A stretch of DNA of 64,000 nt, from the NCBI GenBank assembly GCA_024239075.1, contig JANBVI010000006.1, forward strand, positions 1 through 64,000, given 5' to 3'. Both the position numbers and the translations under genes were made by a program. Numbering within the stretch: position 1 is the stretch's first letter; every line of letters begins with the position of its first letter. This document shows positions 1 through 8,762 of the stretch, one piece after another. The DNA comes from Fischerella sp. CENA71. GTDB taxonomy: Bacteria; Cyanobacteriota; Cyanobacteriia; Cyanobacteriales; Nostocaceae. The notes below the pieces were generated by a model, which was given only the letters and a program-made list of their open reading frames with translations, was not told the origin of the DNA and ran no database searches.

Positions 1-448
1 ACGGGTCAGATTGCTCTTGTATGCTTTACTCATGCCACTCTCTCGGTGCTGTTTACTATTCATTCACAGCTTATACTGAGAGAGCTTTTTTACACCCTGC
101 CTGACTTTTCAAACAACCTCTTAAATCCTGATTTTCTATACAATCGTTTCAAAGTATGGAAATCAAAAAAAATTAAAAGGGATTTGAACATTAACTGATT
201 TGCCAGCATCCTTATTATTATTGCTTGCGCGACAGAAATACATTGGCATACCACATACTCAAACAAGAGTTTTGTATCCCGTTGTACTCGCTTGCCATCT
301 ACCCTGCGGAGCATGATATTAACGATGTTTTTGCTTATCTTAGGCAACAGAAAACCGCGATCGCCTATGCTTTGCAAATTGCCAATTACATCCAGATAAA
401 TTGCTGTAACTTTTGTGGTGCGGTCGCCACAACAATTAAGGAGCGCCA
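1..448. other. Window start, no confident gene
   Basis: No gene can be supported here. Short open frames exist on both strands, but they lack a good ribosome binding site, recognisable motifs or a clear start. The right end holds the ribosome binding site AAGGAG (438-443) of the next gene. The stretch could contain the decayed end of a neighbouring gene lying to the left of the window. Confidence 0.4.
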
Positions 449-1162
449 ATGAACTCAGAAAACCAAAAACCAAGTATAGCGATCGCAACTGGTGCAAATC
501 GAGGTATCGGACTCGAAGTTGCACGTCAACTTGCTCATCAAAACATTACTGTAATTTTAGGGGCGCGTGACCTCGAAAAGGGAAAAGCCGCAGCCAAAAC
601 ATTAGCAAAAGAAGGGCTTGAGGTCTTACCGCGTTGGCTGGATGTGACTAATCAAGAGAGTATCGATCGCCTAGTAACTCAAGTCAAAGAAGAATTTGGG
701 CGATTAGATATCCTGATTAATAATGCTGGTATTCTTTACGACACTTGGCAGCAAGCAATCAATGCTAATTTTGACACAGTACACGAAGCACTTGAAACGA
801 ATACCTTTGGCCCTTGGCGCATGTGTCAGGCGTTTATTCCCTTGTTACGCCAAAGCAAACACGGACGAATCGTTAATGTTTCCAGTGGAGCCGGATCGTT
901 GACTAGCATGAGTGGTGGTACACCCGCCTACAGTGTGTCGAAAGTAGCACTTAATGCACTGACTCGGATGCTAGCTGACGAATTGAGAGGAACTGGTATT
1001 CTCGTTAACTCAGTTTGTCCAGGCTGGGTTGCAACTGAGATGGGTGGCGCAGGAGGACGACCAGTTGAAGATGGTGCAGCAGGGGTTGTGTGGGCAGCAA
1101 CGTTACCCGATGATGGGCCTACAGGTGGATTCTTCCGCGATGGTAAGCCTCTACCTTGGTAA
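449..1162 (+). CDS. Short-chain dehydrogenase/reductase (SDR)
   Basis: A 237-residue classical-type SDR, an NAD(P)H-dependent cytosolic oxidoreductase. The sequence shows the nucleotide-binding motif TGANRGIG (residues 14-21), the structural motif NNAG (91-94), a serine pair at 145-146 and the catalytic Tyr161-x3-Lys165 (YSVSK). Family members include carbonyl reductases that act on aldehydes and quinones, but the substrate cannot be read from the sequence. The ATG at 449 is supported by AAGGAG six bases upstream. The gene stands alone; downstream lies a repeat-rich spacer and the convergent plsY. The family call is secure, the substrate is unknown. Confidence 0.93.
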   Translation: MNSENQKPSIAIATGANRGIGLEVARQLAHQNITVILGARDLEKGKAAAKTLAKEGLEVLPRWLDVTNQESIDRLVTQVKEEFGRLDILINNAGILYDTWQQAINANFDTVHEALETNTFGPWRMCQAFIPLLRQSKHGRIVNVSSGAGSLTSMSGGTPAYSVSKVALNALTRMLADELRGTGILVNSVCPGWVATEMGGAGGRPVEDGAAGVVWAATLPDDGPTGGFFRDGKPLPW

Positions 1163-1164
1163 AA

Positions 1165-1288
1165 AAGGAAACAAGGAAAGGGAAACAGGAAACAGGAAAC
1201 AGAGAACAGGGACACGGGGAATACAAATGAAACCGTCTCTACGTCACCGCGTCTTCCACTCTCCGCGTCTCCGCATCTCCGCGTCTTC
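1165..1288. repeat. Short tandem and dispersed repeats
   Basis: Between the convergent SDR and plsY genes there is first a purine-rich run built from variants of GGAAACA (about 1165-1217). It is followed by a run of variants of CTCCGCGT/CACCGCGT (about 1231-1288). The second type recurs elsewhere in the window, including inside coding sequences near 14.2, 44.7 and 62.0 kb. Confidence 0.7.
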
Positions 1289-1290
1289 AT

Positions 1291-1968
1291 TCAAGCTTCA
1301 GATGTTTCTGTTTGCAATTTCTGTCCGAGCTTTGGTTCAGTACCTGCGATGATGCGCTCAATATTACTACGATGACGCAAAATGACATACAAACCAGCAG
1401 CAACGGCAAACAAAATATAGGGTAGGGGTTGATGCAGAAGTGTCATGAAAATGGAAACTGCGATCGCACCCGCAATTGAACTTAAAGATACAATCCTTGA
1501 TATAGCCACAACAACGGCAAATACTCCTGCTGTTGCTAAAGCGACTTGCCAATTCATCGCCAGCAAAACTCCTAAACTAGTAGCAACAGATTTACCACCA
1601 GTAAATCCCAAGAAAATAGATTTGCTGTGTCCAAGTACTACTGAAAATCCAGCTAAAGTCACCATCCATGCTTCCCAGATTTCAGGATTGATTGTCGAGG
1701 GAATAATATTTTGAGTTTGGGCAAAATTGAATAACCAGTAAACAAGAAAGATGGCTAAAACTCCCTTAAGGCAATCAATTAACAACACAAATGCCCCAGG
1801 CCCTTTACCCAATGTTCTTAACACATTTGTTGCGCCAGTAGAACCGGAACCAACTTCCCGAATATCAATTCCTTTTAATAGCTTCACCACTGTGTAGCCA
1901 GTGGGAAGAGAACCTAACACATAAGCTACAAATAAAATTGCTCCACACAAACTTAACCAAATAGACAT
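1291..1968 (-). CDS. plsY: Glycerol-3-phosphate acyltransferase PlsY
   Basis: An integral membrane acyltransferase of 225 residues. PlsY transfers an acyl group from acyl-phosphate to the sn-1 position of glycerol-3-phosphate, the first step of phospholipid and glycolipid synthesis. All three family motifs are visible: GSGSTGATN near the N-terminus, GGKSVATSLG in the middle, and HRSNIERIIAGTE near the C-terminus. Several hydrophobic segments match the multi-pass topology. The open frame extends three codons further to a TTG, but the ATG at 1968 (protein starting MSIWLSL) is the more natural start. The next genes on the same strand (DUF3086-type, DUF3119-type, MlaE) suggest an envelope lipid neighbourhood, although repeat-filled spacers separate them. 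Confidence 0.95.
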   Translation of the reverse strand: MSIWLSLCGAILFVAYVLGSLPTGYTVVKLLKGIDIREVGSGSTGATNVLRTLGKGPGAFVLLIDCLKGVLAIFLVYWLFNFAQTQNIIPSTINPEIWEAWMVTLAGFSVVLGHSKSIFLGFTGGKSVATSLGVLLAMNWQVALATAGVFAVVVAISRIVSLSSIAGAIAVSIFMTLLHQPLPYILFAVAAGLYVILRHRSNIERIIAGTEPKLGQKLQTETSEA

Positions 1969-2045
1969 AATTTTCAATTCTTGATTGTTAGTTGATTGTT
2001 GTTAGTTGAGTGTTGATGATTGCTAATGATGAATCGAAGTTAAAA

Positions 2046-2109
2046 ATGACAAATGACCAATGACCAATGACCAATGACAAATAACAAATAACAAATGACA
2101 AATGACCAA
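2046..2109. repeat. Short tandem repeats (tgaccaa / aacaaat type)
   Basis: A run of near-identical heptamers of the types TGACCAA and TGACAAA sits between plsY and the next upstream gene. Short tandem heptamer repeats like this are well known in spacers of heterocystous cyanobacteria. Similar runs occur here near 6885-7012, 10315-10372 and 27165-27236. Confidence 0.8.
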
Positions 2110-3360
2110 TTAAAAATCTTCTTCGTAACTTCTCATCATTTTGGGGTCAGGGGCGAAGGCTAACCACAAAGGAAATTGCAACAGTGCCAAGCTAATTACT
2201 TCTTCAGAATCATCAATAATAATTAAAGGCAATTGTTTGGATTTTTCTAAGCGTTCGGCTTTTTGTGCGACTGCTTCTGGAGACTCAAATAATACAACAC
2301 CCCGATCAGGACCAAAATCTGGACGACCAATTCCTAGACAATCTTGTAAACCGCGTCGCCATTCACCTAAGCGTTCCGGTGTATTAGCTAAAACTAGAGT
2401 ACGGATGCGATCGCCATAAATTTTATGCAATATCGAAATCGCTGCGGAAGCTACCAATATATTTTGCAACCTACTGCCCATTGTCCGTAAAGCACCCCGT
2501 CCACCTTGGTTGAAAAACCAGTTAGAAACTCTTTCGGCGTGGACTGGTTCAAATGTACGACGCAACTGCCAAGCTGGACCATAATAATCTGGTTTGGTGC
2601 GGTATTGGTCGATGAGGCGACGAATTTGCTTGCTAGTGTCTTGAAATTGCTGTTGGGTAAATTGTGGTGTTCCTAATTCGGTTTCAGCTGGTCTGACTTC
2701 TTTGATCAAAACTTTTTCTGGTTCTGGTTTTGATGCCGGAACTAATTGTAATTGTTCTGCGGCTATTGCTAAATCCTGTAGACTACCAGCTAGATAATCT
2801 TTAAAACCCTGTACGCGGATTGCTAATTCTTGAGAAGCACCTGCAAAGGTGGTTCGCATCTCGTTGCGGATACGTTCTTGACGCCGTTCTAGTTGTTCTA
2901 CAGAAATTTGCAACGCATTTTTACGTTGTTCTAAGCCAGAAAGCGTCTCTTGTACAAAACTCCCCATTGCAATTTGCGTTTGATTCATTTGCGCTTGCAA
3001 AGTTTTATAGGAAGCTTGTAAGTTAGCGATTTCTGCTTTTAAGGCTTGTTCTTGTTCTTGTAACTCAGCTAGTTGTTGCTGTTTGGCTTGAATTTCTGGT
3101 TGATTTTCTGATCCGAAAGTTGTGATTTCTTCTTGTTGCTGCACTGCAAACTCATCATTAGAGTTATTTGCTTGTGAGTTTGCTGTTAAATGATTTTGGT
3201 TTTGTTCTGTATCCACTGTAGAGTTTTGCGTCGTTGCTTCTAATACTGGTTCAATAGCTAAGTTTTCACTTTGTCCATTTGTAGGTATAGAGTTTTTTTC
3301 TTCTGTGGATTGCAAAGATTCGTCCGTGGGTTGTTGATTTTGATATTCCTCTGGATACAT
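2110..3360 (-). CDS. DUF3086-type coiled-coil protein
   Basis: A 416-residue protein of unknown function that resembles the cyanobacterial DUF3086 family (recognised by eye). Residues 1-90 are Gln/Asn/Glu-rich and probably disordered. About residues 90-170 form a strong coiled coil (QQQLAELQEQEQALKAEIA). The C-terminal 180 residues look globular and well conserved in style, with RTMGSRLQNILVASAAISIL, a stretch LVLANTPERLGEWRRGLQD and an acidic end (IIIDDSEE). There is no signal peptide or transmembrane segment. It lies between plsY and a DUF3119-type gene on the same strand, which weakly suggests a role at the membrane. The reaction, if any, is unknown. Confidence 0.8.
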   Translation of the reverse strand: MYPEEYQNQQPTDESLQSTEEKNSIPTNGQSENLAIEPVLEATTQNSTVDTEQNQNHLTANSQANNSNDEFAVQQQEEITTFGSENQPEIQAKQQQLAELQEQEQALKAEIANLQASYKTLQAQMNQTQIAMGSFVQETLSGLEQRKNALQISVEQLERRQERIRNEMRTTFAGASQELAIRVQGFKDYLAGSLQDLAIAAEQLQLVPASKPEPEKVLIKEVRPAETELGTPQFTQQQFQDTSKQIRRLIDQYRTKPDYYGPAWQLRRTFEPVHAERVSNWFFNQGGRGALRTMGSRLQNILVASAAISILHKIYGDRIRTLVLANTPERLGEWRRGLQDCLGIGRPDFGPDRGVVLFESPEAVAQKAERLEKSKQLPLIIIDDSEEVISLALLQFPLWLAFAPDPKMMRSYEEDF

Positions 3361-3423
3361 AAAAATTAGTGTAATTCCTATGACGCAATTTAAAGAACTT
3401 TCAGCAAATATACAATCTAAGAT

Positions 3424-3508
3424 TAAATCAGTTATCAGTTACCAGTTACCAGTTATTAGTTCTCAGCCACCAATTAATCACCGAGAACTCACAACTGGTA
3501 ACTGATTT
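3424..3508. repeat. Heptamer repeats forming an inverted pair
   Basis: Repeats of CAGTTATCAGTTACCAGTT lead into the inverse arm AACTGGTAACTGATTT. The transcript between the two minus-strand genes could fold into a hairpin here. This spacer type is common in the window, and no specific function can be assigned. Confidence 0.6.
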
Positions 3509-3509
3509 C

Positions 3510-3926
3510 CTAAATACGTGGACAGCGTTGTTCCAAACAAGTTTTTAGAGTCTTGGGGTCAAATAAAATTGGTAGAAAATGAATGCTTTTAACTTCTTTA
3601 AAGTAAAACAGGATGGGAACAGGCTCCCAGAATATCCGCCAATTTTGCCATTCTTGGTAAGGAAAGCGCCGAATTAATGTTTCTCCTCTGTATACATCTA
3701 AGTCAGTCGCAGTAAATTGTAGGCGCAATGTTACAGTCTGAAACATGAGAAATAATCCAAATAGTGCGATCGCGCCTCCTACCCAAGGTTGCACCAACAG
3801 GAGTGGAATAGCCGTAATCACTAACACTACAGGGATGTTGTAACTAGGCTGAAGTTCCACAGTTGAAGTTGATAATGGTGTGCTTGTTGTAGTCACAGTC
3901 TCAAATCCTGTTCTGTTAGTAGACAT
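3510..3926 (-). CDS. DUF3119-type membrane protein
   Basis: A 138-residue protein resembling the cyanobacterial and plastid DUF3119 family. Two closely spaced hydrophobic segments (about residues 28-65, containing IPVVLVITAIPLLL and GGAIALFGLFLMF) form a membrane hairpin. They are followed by a PH-like beta-rich stretch with RLQFTATDLDVYRGETLIRR and PYQEWQNWRIFWEP. This layout resembles small bacterial PH-domain membrane proteins, but that is inference. The N-terminal 25 residues are Thr/Ser-rich. It lies next to an MlaE-type permease on the same strand, which makes a lipid-related role plausible. The function is not established. Confidence 0.75.
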   Translation of the reverse strand: MSTNRTGFETVTTTSTPLSTSTVELQPSYNIPVVLVITAIPLLLVQPWVGGAIALFGLFLMFQTVTLRLQFTATDLDVYRGETLIRRFPYQEWQNWRIFWEPVPILFYFKEVKSIHFLPILFDPKTLKTCLEQRCPRI

Positions 3927-4157
3927 TATTCCTATTTTAGGAGTTAGTGGTTAGTCAACCGATTTTGGATTTTGGATTTTAGATTGACCCCACAACCCCC
4001 ATTCCTCCAAATTAGGGGTTAGGAGAGGACCTTTGGAATGTTGGATTTTGGAAAATGGAATTAGCCCCATAGATAAATGTGCTTGCTCTGTACCATCAAA
4101 GATGCATCGGTCAATCCAAAATCCAAAATCTAAAATCTAAAATTGTTTGACCCTTGA

Positions 4158-4955
4158 CTAAAACCCCTGTGTTAACGCACTACCAGTTCCTTGAAACATT
4201 AACCAAGAAAGAAAGAAATTACTAGCAAATATAACCAATAAGGCAGTAACGACAGCAGTTGTCGTTGATTGTCCTACACCTTTGGCTCCTCCTGTTGTTG
4301 TCAAGCCCCAGTTGCAGCCAATAATAGCGATCAACACTCCAAAGCAACACGCCTTGATCATGGCGCTGACAATATCCCAAGTGTCCAGAAAATTACGGGC
4401 TGAGTCCAGAAACTGCGTATCAGAGAGGTTGTAAATATTTGTAGCAATAATCAAGCCTCCCAGCATACCCGTCACCAACGACAGCAAGGTTAAAATTGGC
4501 ATCATCAAAAAGCAAGCCAGCAACCGGGGAATAACCAGATAATCAATTGGATCTGTTTTCAGCATCAATAAAGCATCTATTTGTTCAGTTACCCGCATTG
4601 TCCCAATCTCGGCTGCAAACGCTGAACCAACACGTCCTGCTATAACTACAGCTGTGAGGACGGGCGAAAGTTCCCGCGTTAACGCCACTGCTAATACTCC
4701 ACCAACCAGGTTTCCTGCACCAAAGTTGATAAATTCCCGCGCTACCTGAATAGTAAATACCGCACCTACAAAAACAGCTGTTAATAAGGCAATAAATAGC
4801 GAATCTGGCCCTACTACAGCCAATTGTTCTACAGTATTACGACGATGGATTTTGCCTCGAAGGAGATGGATTATAACTTGTCCACCTAAAAAAATTGCCG
4901 TCAGCAGTCGCTGACTCCATTTTCCCAAACTAGATGTAGATGTAATCTCGCTCAA
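4158..4955 (-). CDS. mlaE: MlaE-type lipid ABC transporter permease
   Basis: A 265-residue permease of the MlaE/TGD1 family, the membrane component of ABC systems that move phospholipids or glycolipids between membranes. Typical family features are present: an N-terminal amphipathic segment, the stretch FTIQVAREF, the conserved loop ELSPVLTAVVIAGRVGSAFA with AAEIGTMRVTEQIDAL, and four to five hydrophobic helices. The frame begins with TTG at 4955, and no good ATG exists until well inside the conserved core, so TTG is taken as the start. No ATPase (MlaF) or MCE-domain (MlaD) partner lies beside it. In cyanobacteria these partners are often encoded elsewhere. Confidence 0.93.
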   Translation of the reverse strand: MSEITSTSSLGKWSQRLLTAIFLGGQVIIHLLRGKIHRRNTVEQLAVVGPDSLFIALLTAVFVGAVFTIQVAREFINFGAGNLVGGVLAVALTRELSPVLTAVVIAGRVGSAFAAEIGTMRVTEQIDALLMLKTDPIDYLVIPRLLACFLMMPILTLLSLVTGMLGGLIIATNIYNLSDTQFLDSARNFLDTWDIVSAMIKACCFGVLIAIIGCNWGLTTTGGAKGVGQSTTTAVVTALLVIFASNFFLSWLMFQGTGSALTQGF

Positions 4956-5349
4956 TGTTCACCAGCTAACTCAGTAACTGCAATAAGAATAGCAATTTAG
5001 TTAATGGGGATAGGGGATAGGTGTTTATTCTCTCCCTTGTCTCCCTTGTCTCCCTTTCAATTTTGGTTAACTAACTTTAAATCTCATCTCAGAAATTAAC
5101 ATTCAAATCAGTAAGAGTTTTTATCTGACTATGCTTGTGAAGAGTCCTGCTAGGCTAGATTTTTTGAGATTATCTAGATTGGATGCCTTGTTTGGATTGG
5201 ATGCACATCTGAAAATTTGTGTGTAGGTATTTTAATGAAAACTTAAGATTTTTGAAATCTCGTCCATTGTATTGCGATCGCACTTATTGTAGAAAGTGAC
5301 TACTCAGGTAAACGGCTATTGCTTTTTTAATTCAGGGAGCCAGTCCTTC
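4956..5349. other. Spacer between divergent genes
   Basis: This spacer separates the mlaE start from the small plus-strand gene. It contains a CT-rich repeat run (CTCCCTTGT, about 5024-5057), an AT-rich stretch and one HIP1 site. Promoters for both directions must lie here, but no convincing site could be singled out. Confidence 0.5.
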
Positions 5350-5637
5350 ATGACGATTTGGATTAACTTTCTCCGCTCGCTGCTGCTGACAATCATCTTT
5401 AGTTTTGTCGCACCCGTATTTCTTGTCGGCAGCATACTATTAACTGTGTCGCTTATGGGTCATATCCCGATTTTGCAAGCTGTGACCGAAGCGATCGCTA
5501 CCCCCATTATGCAGTTTCTCGCTATTTTTGGTAGTGGCAACGCTATCGAAGGGTTATTTACTATCAGTTTGACCTGTAGCTTTGTTGGGGGATTGTTTGA
5601 CACTTATGCTTATTACAGATGTCAAATTTTACGCTAA
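5350..5637 (+). CDS. Small hydrophobic membrane protein
   Basis: A 95-residue protein of unknown function. Most of its length is hydrophobic. Two to three membrane helices can be drawn, including SLLLTIIFSFVAPVFLVGSI and LFTISLTCSFVGGLFDTYAY. The open frame extends upstream to a GTG at 5296, but the ATG at 5350 is preceded by AGGGAG at good spacing and gives a cleaner N-terminus (MTIWINFLR). No known domain was recognised. The gene stands alone in front of an AT-rich spacer. Confidence 0.65.
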   Translation: MTIWINFLRSLLLTIIFSFVAPVFLVGSILLTVSLMGHIPILQAVTEAIATPIMQFLAIFGSGNAIEGLFTISLTCSFVGGLFDTYAYYRCQILR

Positions 5638-6067
5638 CCTTTGTGGCACAGCAGCATTTTCCAGCCTATTTTATATTGGACGTCAAGATGCAGTCAGTAA
5701 AAGAAGATAGCTATGCTGTATGTGGGCGTAGACTCTTAGCATTTTTCTCTATGCCAGAGGCATTCCCATAAATGCCTTCCCCTACTTTCCCATTTGTGTG
5801 TAAGCTATGTTAAGCAAAAATAACAATAAGCTTTGATTTTTAAGTTTTATATTTAAAAATAAATTTTATAAATAAAAATTATCTTATAATAATATTTTTT
5901 GTGGCTTAGACTTAATTTGTTACATAATTAAAGCAAAACTCCTATGGATTAAAAGTAAAATAAGCAGCCTATTTTCAAGAATAAATGGGCAAAGTATAAA
6001 AATTACATTAAAATTCGGATTAGCACTTTTTTATCCTATTGACTTTTAGAAGTATTTTTGACTGCAC
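5638..6067. other. AT-rich spacer upstream of sppA
   Basis: No gene is visible. The segment 5820-5905 is extremely AT-rich and of low complexity (runs of TTTAAAAATAAATTTTATAA type). It may contain the sppA promoter, but no unique -10/-35 pair can be defended. Confidence 0.5.
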
Positions 6068-6877
6068 ATGGTTTGGCCTTTTAAGCCTAGATTTCGTAAA
6101 CAAATAGCTCGAATTGAAATTACTGGTGCGATCGCTAGCAACACTCGCAAACGTGTACTAGAAGCCCTAGAAACCGTAGAAGAAAAGAAATTCCCAGCTT
6201 TACTGCTACGTATTGATAGCCCTGGGGGTACAGTCGGTGATTCGCAAGAAATTTACAGCGCCCTCAAACGCTTACGTGAAAAAGTAAAAATCGTAGCTAG
6301 TTTTGGAAATATTTCCGCATCTGGTGGCGTCTACATTGGGATGGGCGCTGAACACATCATGGCTAACCCAGGGACAATTACGGGTAGCATTGGTGTAATT
6401 TTACGCGGCAACAACTTAGAACGCCTACTCGAAAAAGTCGGTGTTTCCTTCAAGGTAATTAAGTCTGGCCCTTACAAAGACATTTTGGCATTTGACCGAG
6501 AACTGACTGAACCAGAACAGAATATTTTGCAGGAATTGATTGATACAAGTTATCAACAGTTTGTGCAAACAGTTGCTGAAGGAAGAAATTTAGCCGTAGA
6601 AACTGTGAAAAGTTTTGCTGATGGTCGGATTTTTACTGGTCAGCAAGCCTTAGAATTGGGTATTGTAGACAGATTAGGCACTGAAGAAGATGCCCGTCGC
6701 TGGGCAGCAGAACTAGTTGGTCTTGATCCGGAAAAAACACCCGTCTTTACCCTAGAAGAACGCAAACCTTTGTTGAGCCGCTTACTACCAGGGAATCGTC
6801 AGGCTGCATCTGGAATTAGCTGGCTAGAATTTGAAGTGTCTACAAGTGGTCTACCTTTGTGGTTGTATAGACCATAA
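6068..6877 (+). CDS. sppA: Signal peptide peptidase SppA, short form
   Basis: A 269-residue serine peptidase of family S49. SppA degrades signal peptides left in the membrane after protein export. The sequence shows DSPGGTVGDSQEIY (residues 50-63), the nucleophile region SASGG with Ser85, and the general base in SGPYKD with Lys137. The 52-residue spacing equals that of the Ser-Lys dyad in Bacillus subtilis SppA. It is the short, single-domain form rather than the duplicated E. coli form. The N-terminus (MVWPFKPRFRKQ) lacks an obvious transmembrane anchor, so it may be soluble or peripherally attached. The call is firm, the location is less certain. Confidence 0.93.
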   Translation: MVWPFKPRFRKQIARIEITGAIASNTRKRVLEALETVEEKKFPALLLRIDSPGGTVGDSQEIYSALKRLREKVKIVASFGNISASGGVYIGMGAEHIMANPGTITGSIGVILRGNNLERLLEKVGVSFKVIKSGPYKDILAFDRELTEPEQNILQELIDTSYQQFVQTVAEGRNLAVETVKSFADGRIFTGQQALELGIVDRLGTEEDARRWAAELVGLDPEKTPVFTLEERKPLLSRLLPGNRQAASGISWLEFEVSTSGLPLWLYRP

Positions 6878-6884
6878 ATAGTCA

Positions 6885-7012
6885 TTTGTCATTGGTCATT
6901 TGTCATTGGTTAATTGATTGATGACTCTTAAGCAATCACCAATGATCTCTTCTCAATCACCTCTTCCCCAATGACCATTAACAAATGACTAATGACAAAT
7001 AACAAATGACTA
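6885..7012. repeat. Inverted heptamer repeat arms
   Basis: TCATTTGTCATTGGTCATTT (from about 6886) and the inverse arm AATGACTAATGACAAATAAC (about 6983-7008) flank a short unique core. A transcript through this spacer could form a long imperfect stem between sppA and aroH. Confidence 0.55.
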
Positions 7013-7028
7013 AATTTAAGGAGGATAA

Positions 7029-7418
7029 ATGGTGGAGTGGCGAATGCGTGCAATTCGCGGCGCAACAACCGTTTCAGAAAATACGGTTGAGGCAATGCGA
7101 GAATCAGTAATGGAACTATTAGATGAGCTGGAAAAGCGTAATCAACTGCATCCGTCGAATATTATTAGCATGACTTTTACAGTTACACAAGATTTGGATG
7201 CAACCTTTCCGGCGGCGATCGCACGCCAACGCCCCCACTGGGATACTGTCGCTATGCTAGATGTACAACAAATGTATGTCGAAAGCAGTTTAAAACATTG
7301 CATTCGCTTTTTAGTTCATGTCTATTTACCTGCATCTGCTCCCGTGTCTCATATCTACTTACGCCAGGCTCAAAAGTTGCGCCCTGATTGGAGTTTACCT
7401 TTAGCGCATCGGGACTAA
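7029..7418 (+). CDS. aroH: Chorismate mutase, AroH class
   Basis: A 129-residue monofunctional chorismate mutase of the Bacillus AroH fold, which converts chorismate to prephenate for phenylalanine and tyrosine synthesis. Family landmarks include RAIRGATTVSENT at the N-terminus, PSNIISMTFTVTQDLDATFP, PAAIARQ and the active-site segment SSLKHCIRFLVH with its arginine. The start is an ATG preceded by AAGGAGG at optimal spacing. The 3' end overlaps the convergent PstS-like gene by 18 bases. Other chorismate-pathway genes in the window (a chorismate-binding enzyme at 19 kb and aroK at 59 kb) are not adjacent. Confidence 0.95.
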   Translation: MVEWRMRAIRGATTVSENTVEAMRESVMELLDELEKRNQLHPSNIISMTFTVTQDLDATFPAAIARQRPHWDTVAMLDVQQMYVESSLKHCIRFLVHVYLPASAPVSHIYLRQAQKLRPDWSLPLAHRD

Positions 7419-8480
7419 ACCAGCCTCTTCTATTAGCTGTTGTCCTTGATCAGTCAACAAAAGATTTGTATAAGCTTCTCCTGCTTGCTGCTGTTGACTG
7501 TTGTTTTGCTTACTAATCACATATAACTTGGTAATTATTGGGTAACTAACATCATTAATAGCCTCCGTATTGACTTGATTGCGTTGTTGGGGACACTGAT
7601 TTTGCGATACTGGAGGTTGAATGTAGGGTGATACTAAGTTTGTCGAATTCAAACCTATACCTAAAAGTTTAACTCTACATTGAGGTACTATTGTCCGAGC
7701 AGCAGCGTAATAAATACCACCGGGAATCTGATTTAGTCGGCGGACTGCTTCTGTCGGAGAGTAAACATACTGAATGTTAGAAGCAAAAGTTTGCGGGTTT
7801 AAAATTTGTTTGTCACCAGAGATGACTGTATCTGCACTTTCTGGGCGTTGAGAGAAGGCGGTAATTGCTAGATCAGGCCCGCCTAGTTGTTTCCAATTAG
7901 TGATTTTTCCTGAATAAATCTGCTGTAATTGTTCTACAGTTAAACTTGAAACTTGCAAAGATGGGTTAACTGCGATCGCAATCCCATCAACAGCAACCTG
8001 ACGTGACGCAAGTTGGAAACCTCGTTGACGAGCGATTTCCTGTTCTGCGGCGCTCGGAGGACGAGAAGATTCCACAAAATCCAATTTCCCGTCAAGTAAC
8101 ATCTGAATTCCCGATCCAGAACCCGGACTACTATTGGTGGGGTCTACATAACTTAACTGTAGCTCTGGGCGAACATTTTGGATTTGAGCATCCACTAATG
8201 CTCTAATTGACGCCCAAGCTGTACTTCCACCGTGTTTGAATGAGCCAATAGGAACGTTAGTAATTGTCTGGAAAGTTGAATCACTACGACCAGAGGTACT
8301 AGTTGTACCTTGACTGATAGGTTTGGAAAAAGTACCGTTATCAATTTGCAAGCGCGGTCTGAGCCATAACCACAGTCCACCAATAATTATGATTGTGATG
8401 AGTTCGCCGACAACTAGACCTCTGACTATTTGTACAGCATCTTTACTCAGTGGTACGCCTCTTCTGCGTTCATTAGTCAT
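7401..8480 (-). CDS. PstS-like phosphate-type substrate-binding protein
   Basis: A 359-residue protein from the ATG at 8480. The open frame extends 28 codons further, but that part is encoded by spacer-like DNA. An uncleaved N-terminal membrane anchor (VVGELITIIIIGGLWLWLRP) is followed by a periplasmic binding protein domain of the PstS superfamily. Visible pieces are GSGIQMLLDGKLDFVESSRP, IAVNPSLQVSSLTVEQLQQI, YSGKITNWKQLGG and NDVSYPIITKLYVISKQN. Such proteins bind phosphate or another oxyanion. No pst permease genes are nearby, so this may be an orphan sensor or transporter subunit. The specific ligand is not shown by the sequence. Confidence 0.85.
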   Translation of the reverse strand: MTNERRRGVPLSKDAVQIVRGLVVGELITIIIIGGLWLWLRPRLQIDNGTFSKPISQGTTSTSGRSDSTFQTITNVPIGSFKHGGSTAWASIRALVDAQIQNVRPELQLSYVDPTNSSPGSGSGIQMLLDGKLDFVESSRPPSAAEQEIARQRGFQLASRQVAVDGIAIAVNPSLQVSSLTVEQLQQIYSGKITNWKQLGGPDLAITAFSQRPESADTVISGDKQILNPQTFASNIQYVYSPTEAVRRLNQIPGGIYYAAARTIVPQCRVKLLGIGLNSTNLVSPYIQPPVSQNQCPQQRNQVNTEAINDVSYPIITKLYVISKQNNSQQQQAGEAYTNLLLTDQGQQLIEEAGLVPMR

Positions 8481-8762
8481 CGTTTTGTTATAAAAACTAG
8501 GGATGTAAGGGTGTGGGGTATGGGGGAGAAAAGATTCCTCACTGTTGGGTTTAGAGCTTACCAAAAGAAATTTTATGAAAAAATTTTAAATTCCGAATAT
8601 TTCACTATTTTGAAATGCACTCCTAATAACTCTTGATAAGATTTAAATATTACTTCTGGTTGTTATAGGTAAATCTATATTAGTAGAAGCTATATATTAA
8701 ATTTATAAGTAAATTTGTTTTAAGTAAAGTTACTGAATGTCATTGTCATATACACCATAATA

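Noticed and set aside
225-452. Plus-strand 75-codon frame before the SDR gene
   Set aside because: It starts at a TTG without ribosome binding site and shows no conserved features; its end overlaps the well-supported SDR start by chance.
90-524. Minus-strand 144-codon frame at the left end
   Set aside because: It runs into the SDR gene in antisense, lacks a ribosome binding site and has no recognisable motif.
4956-5349. GTG start at 5296 for the small membrane protein
   Set aside because: The ATG at 5350 has a much better ribosome binding site, and the extra 18 residues look unlike a membrane protein N-terminus.
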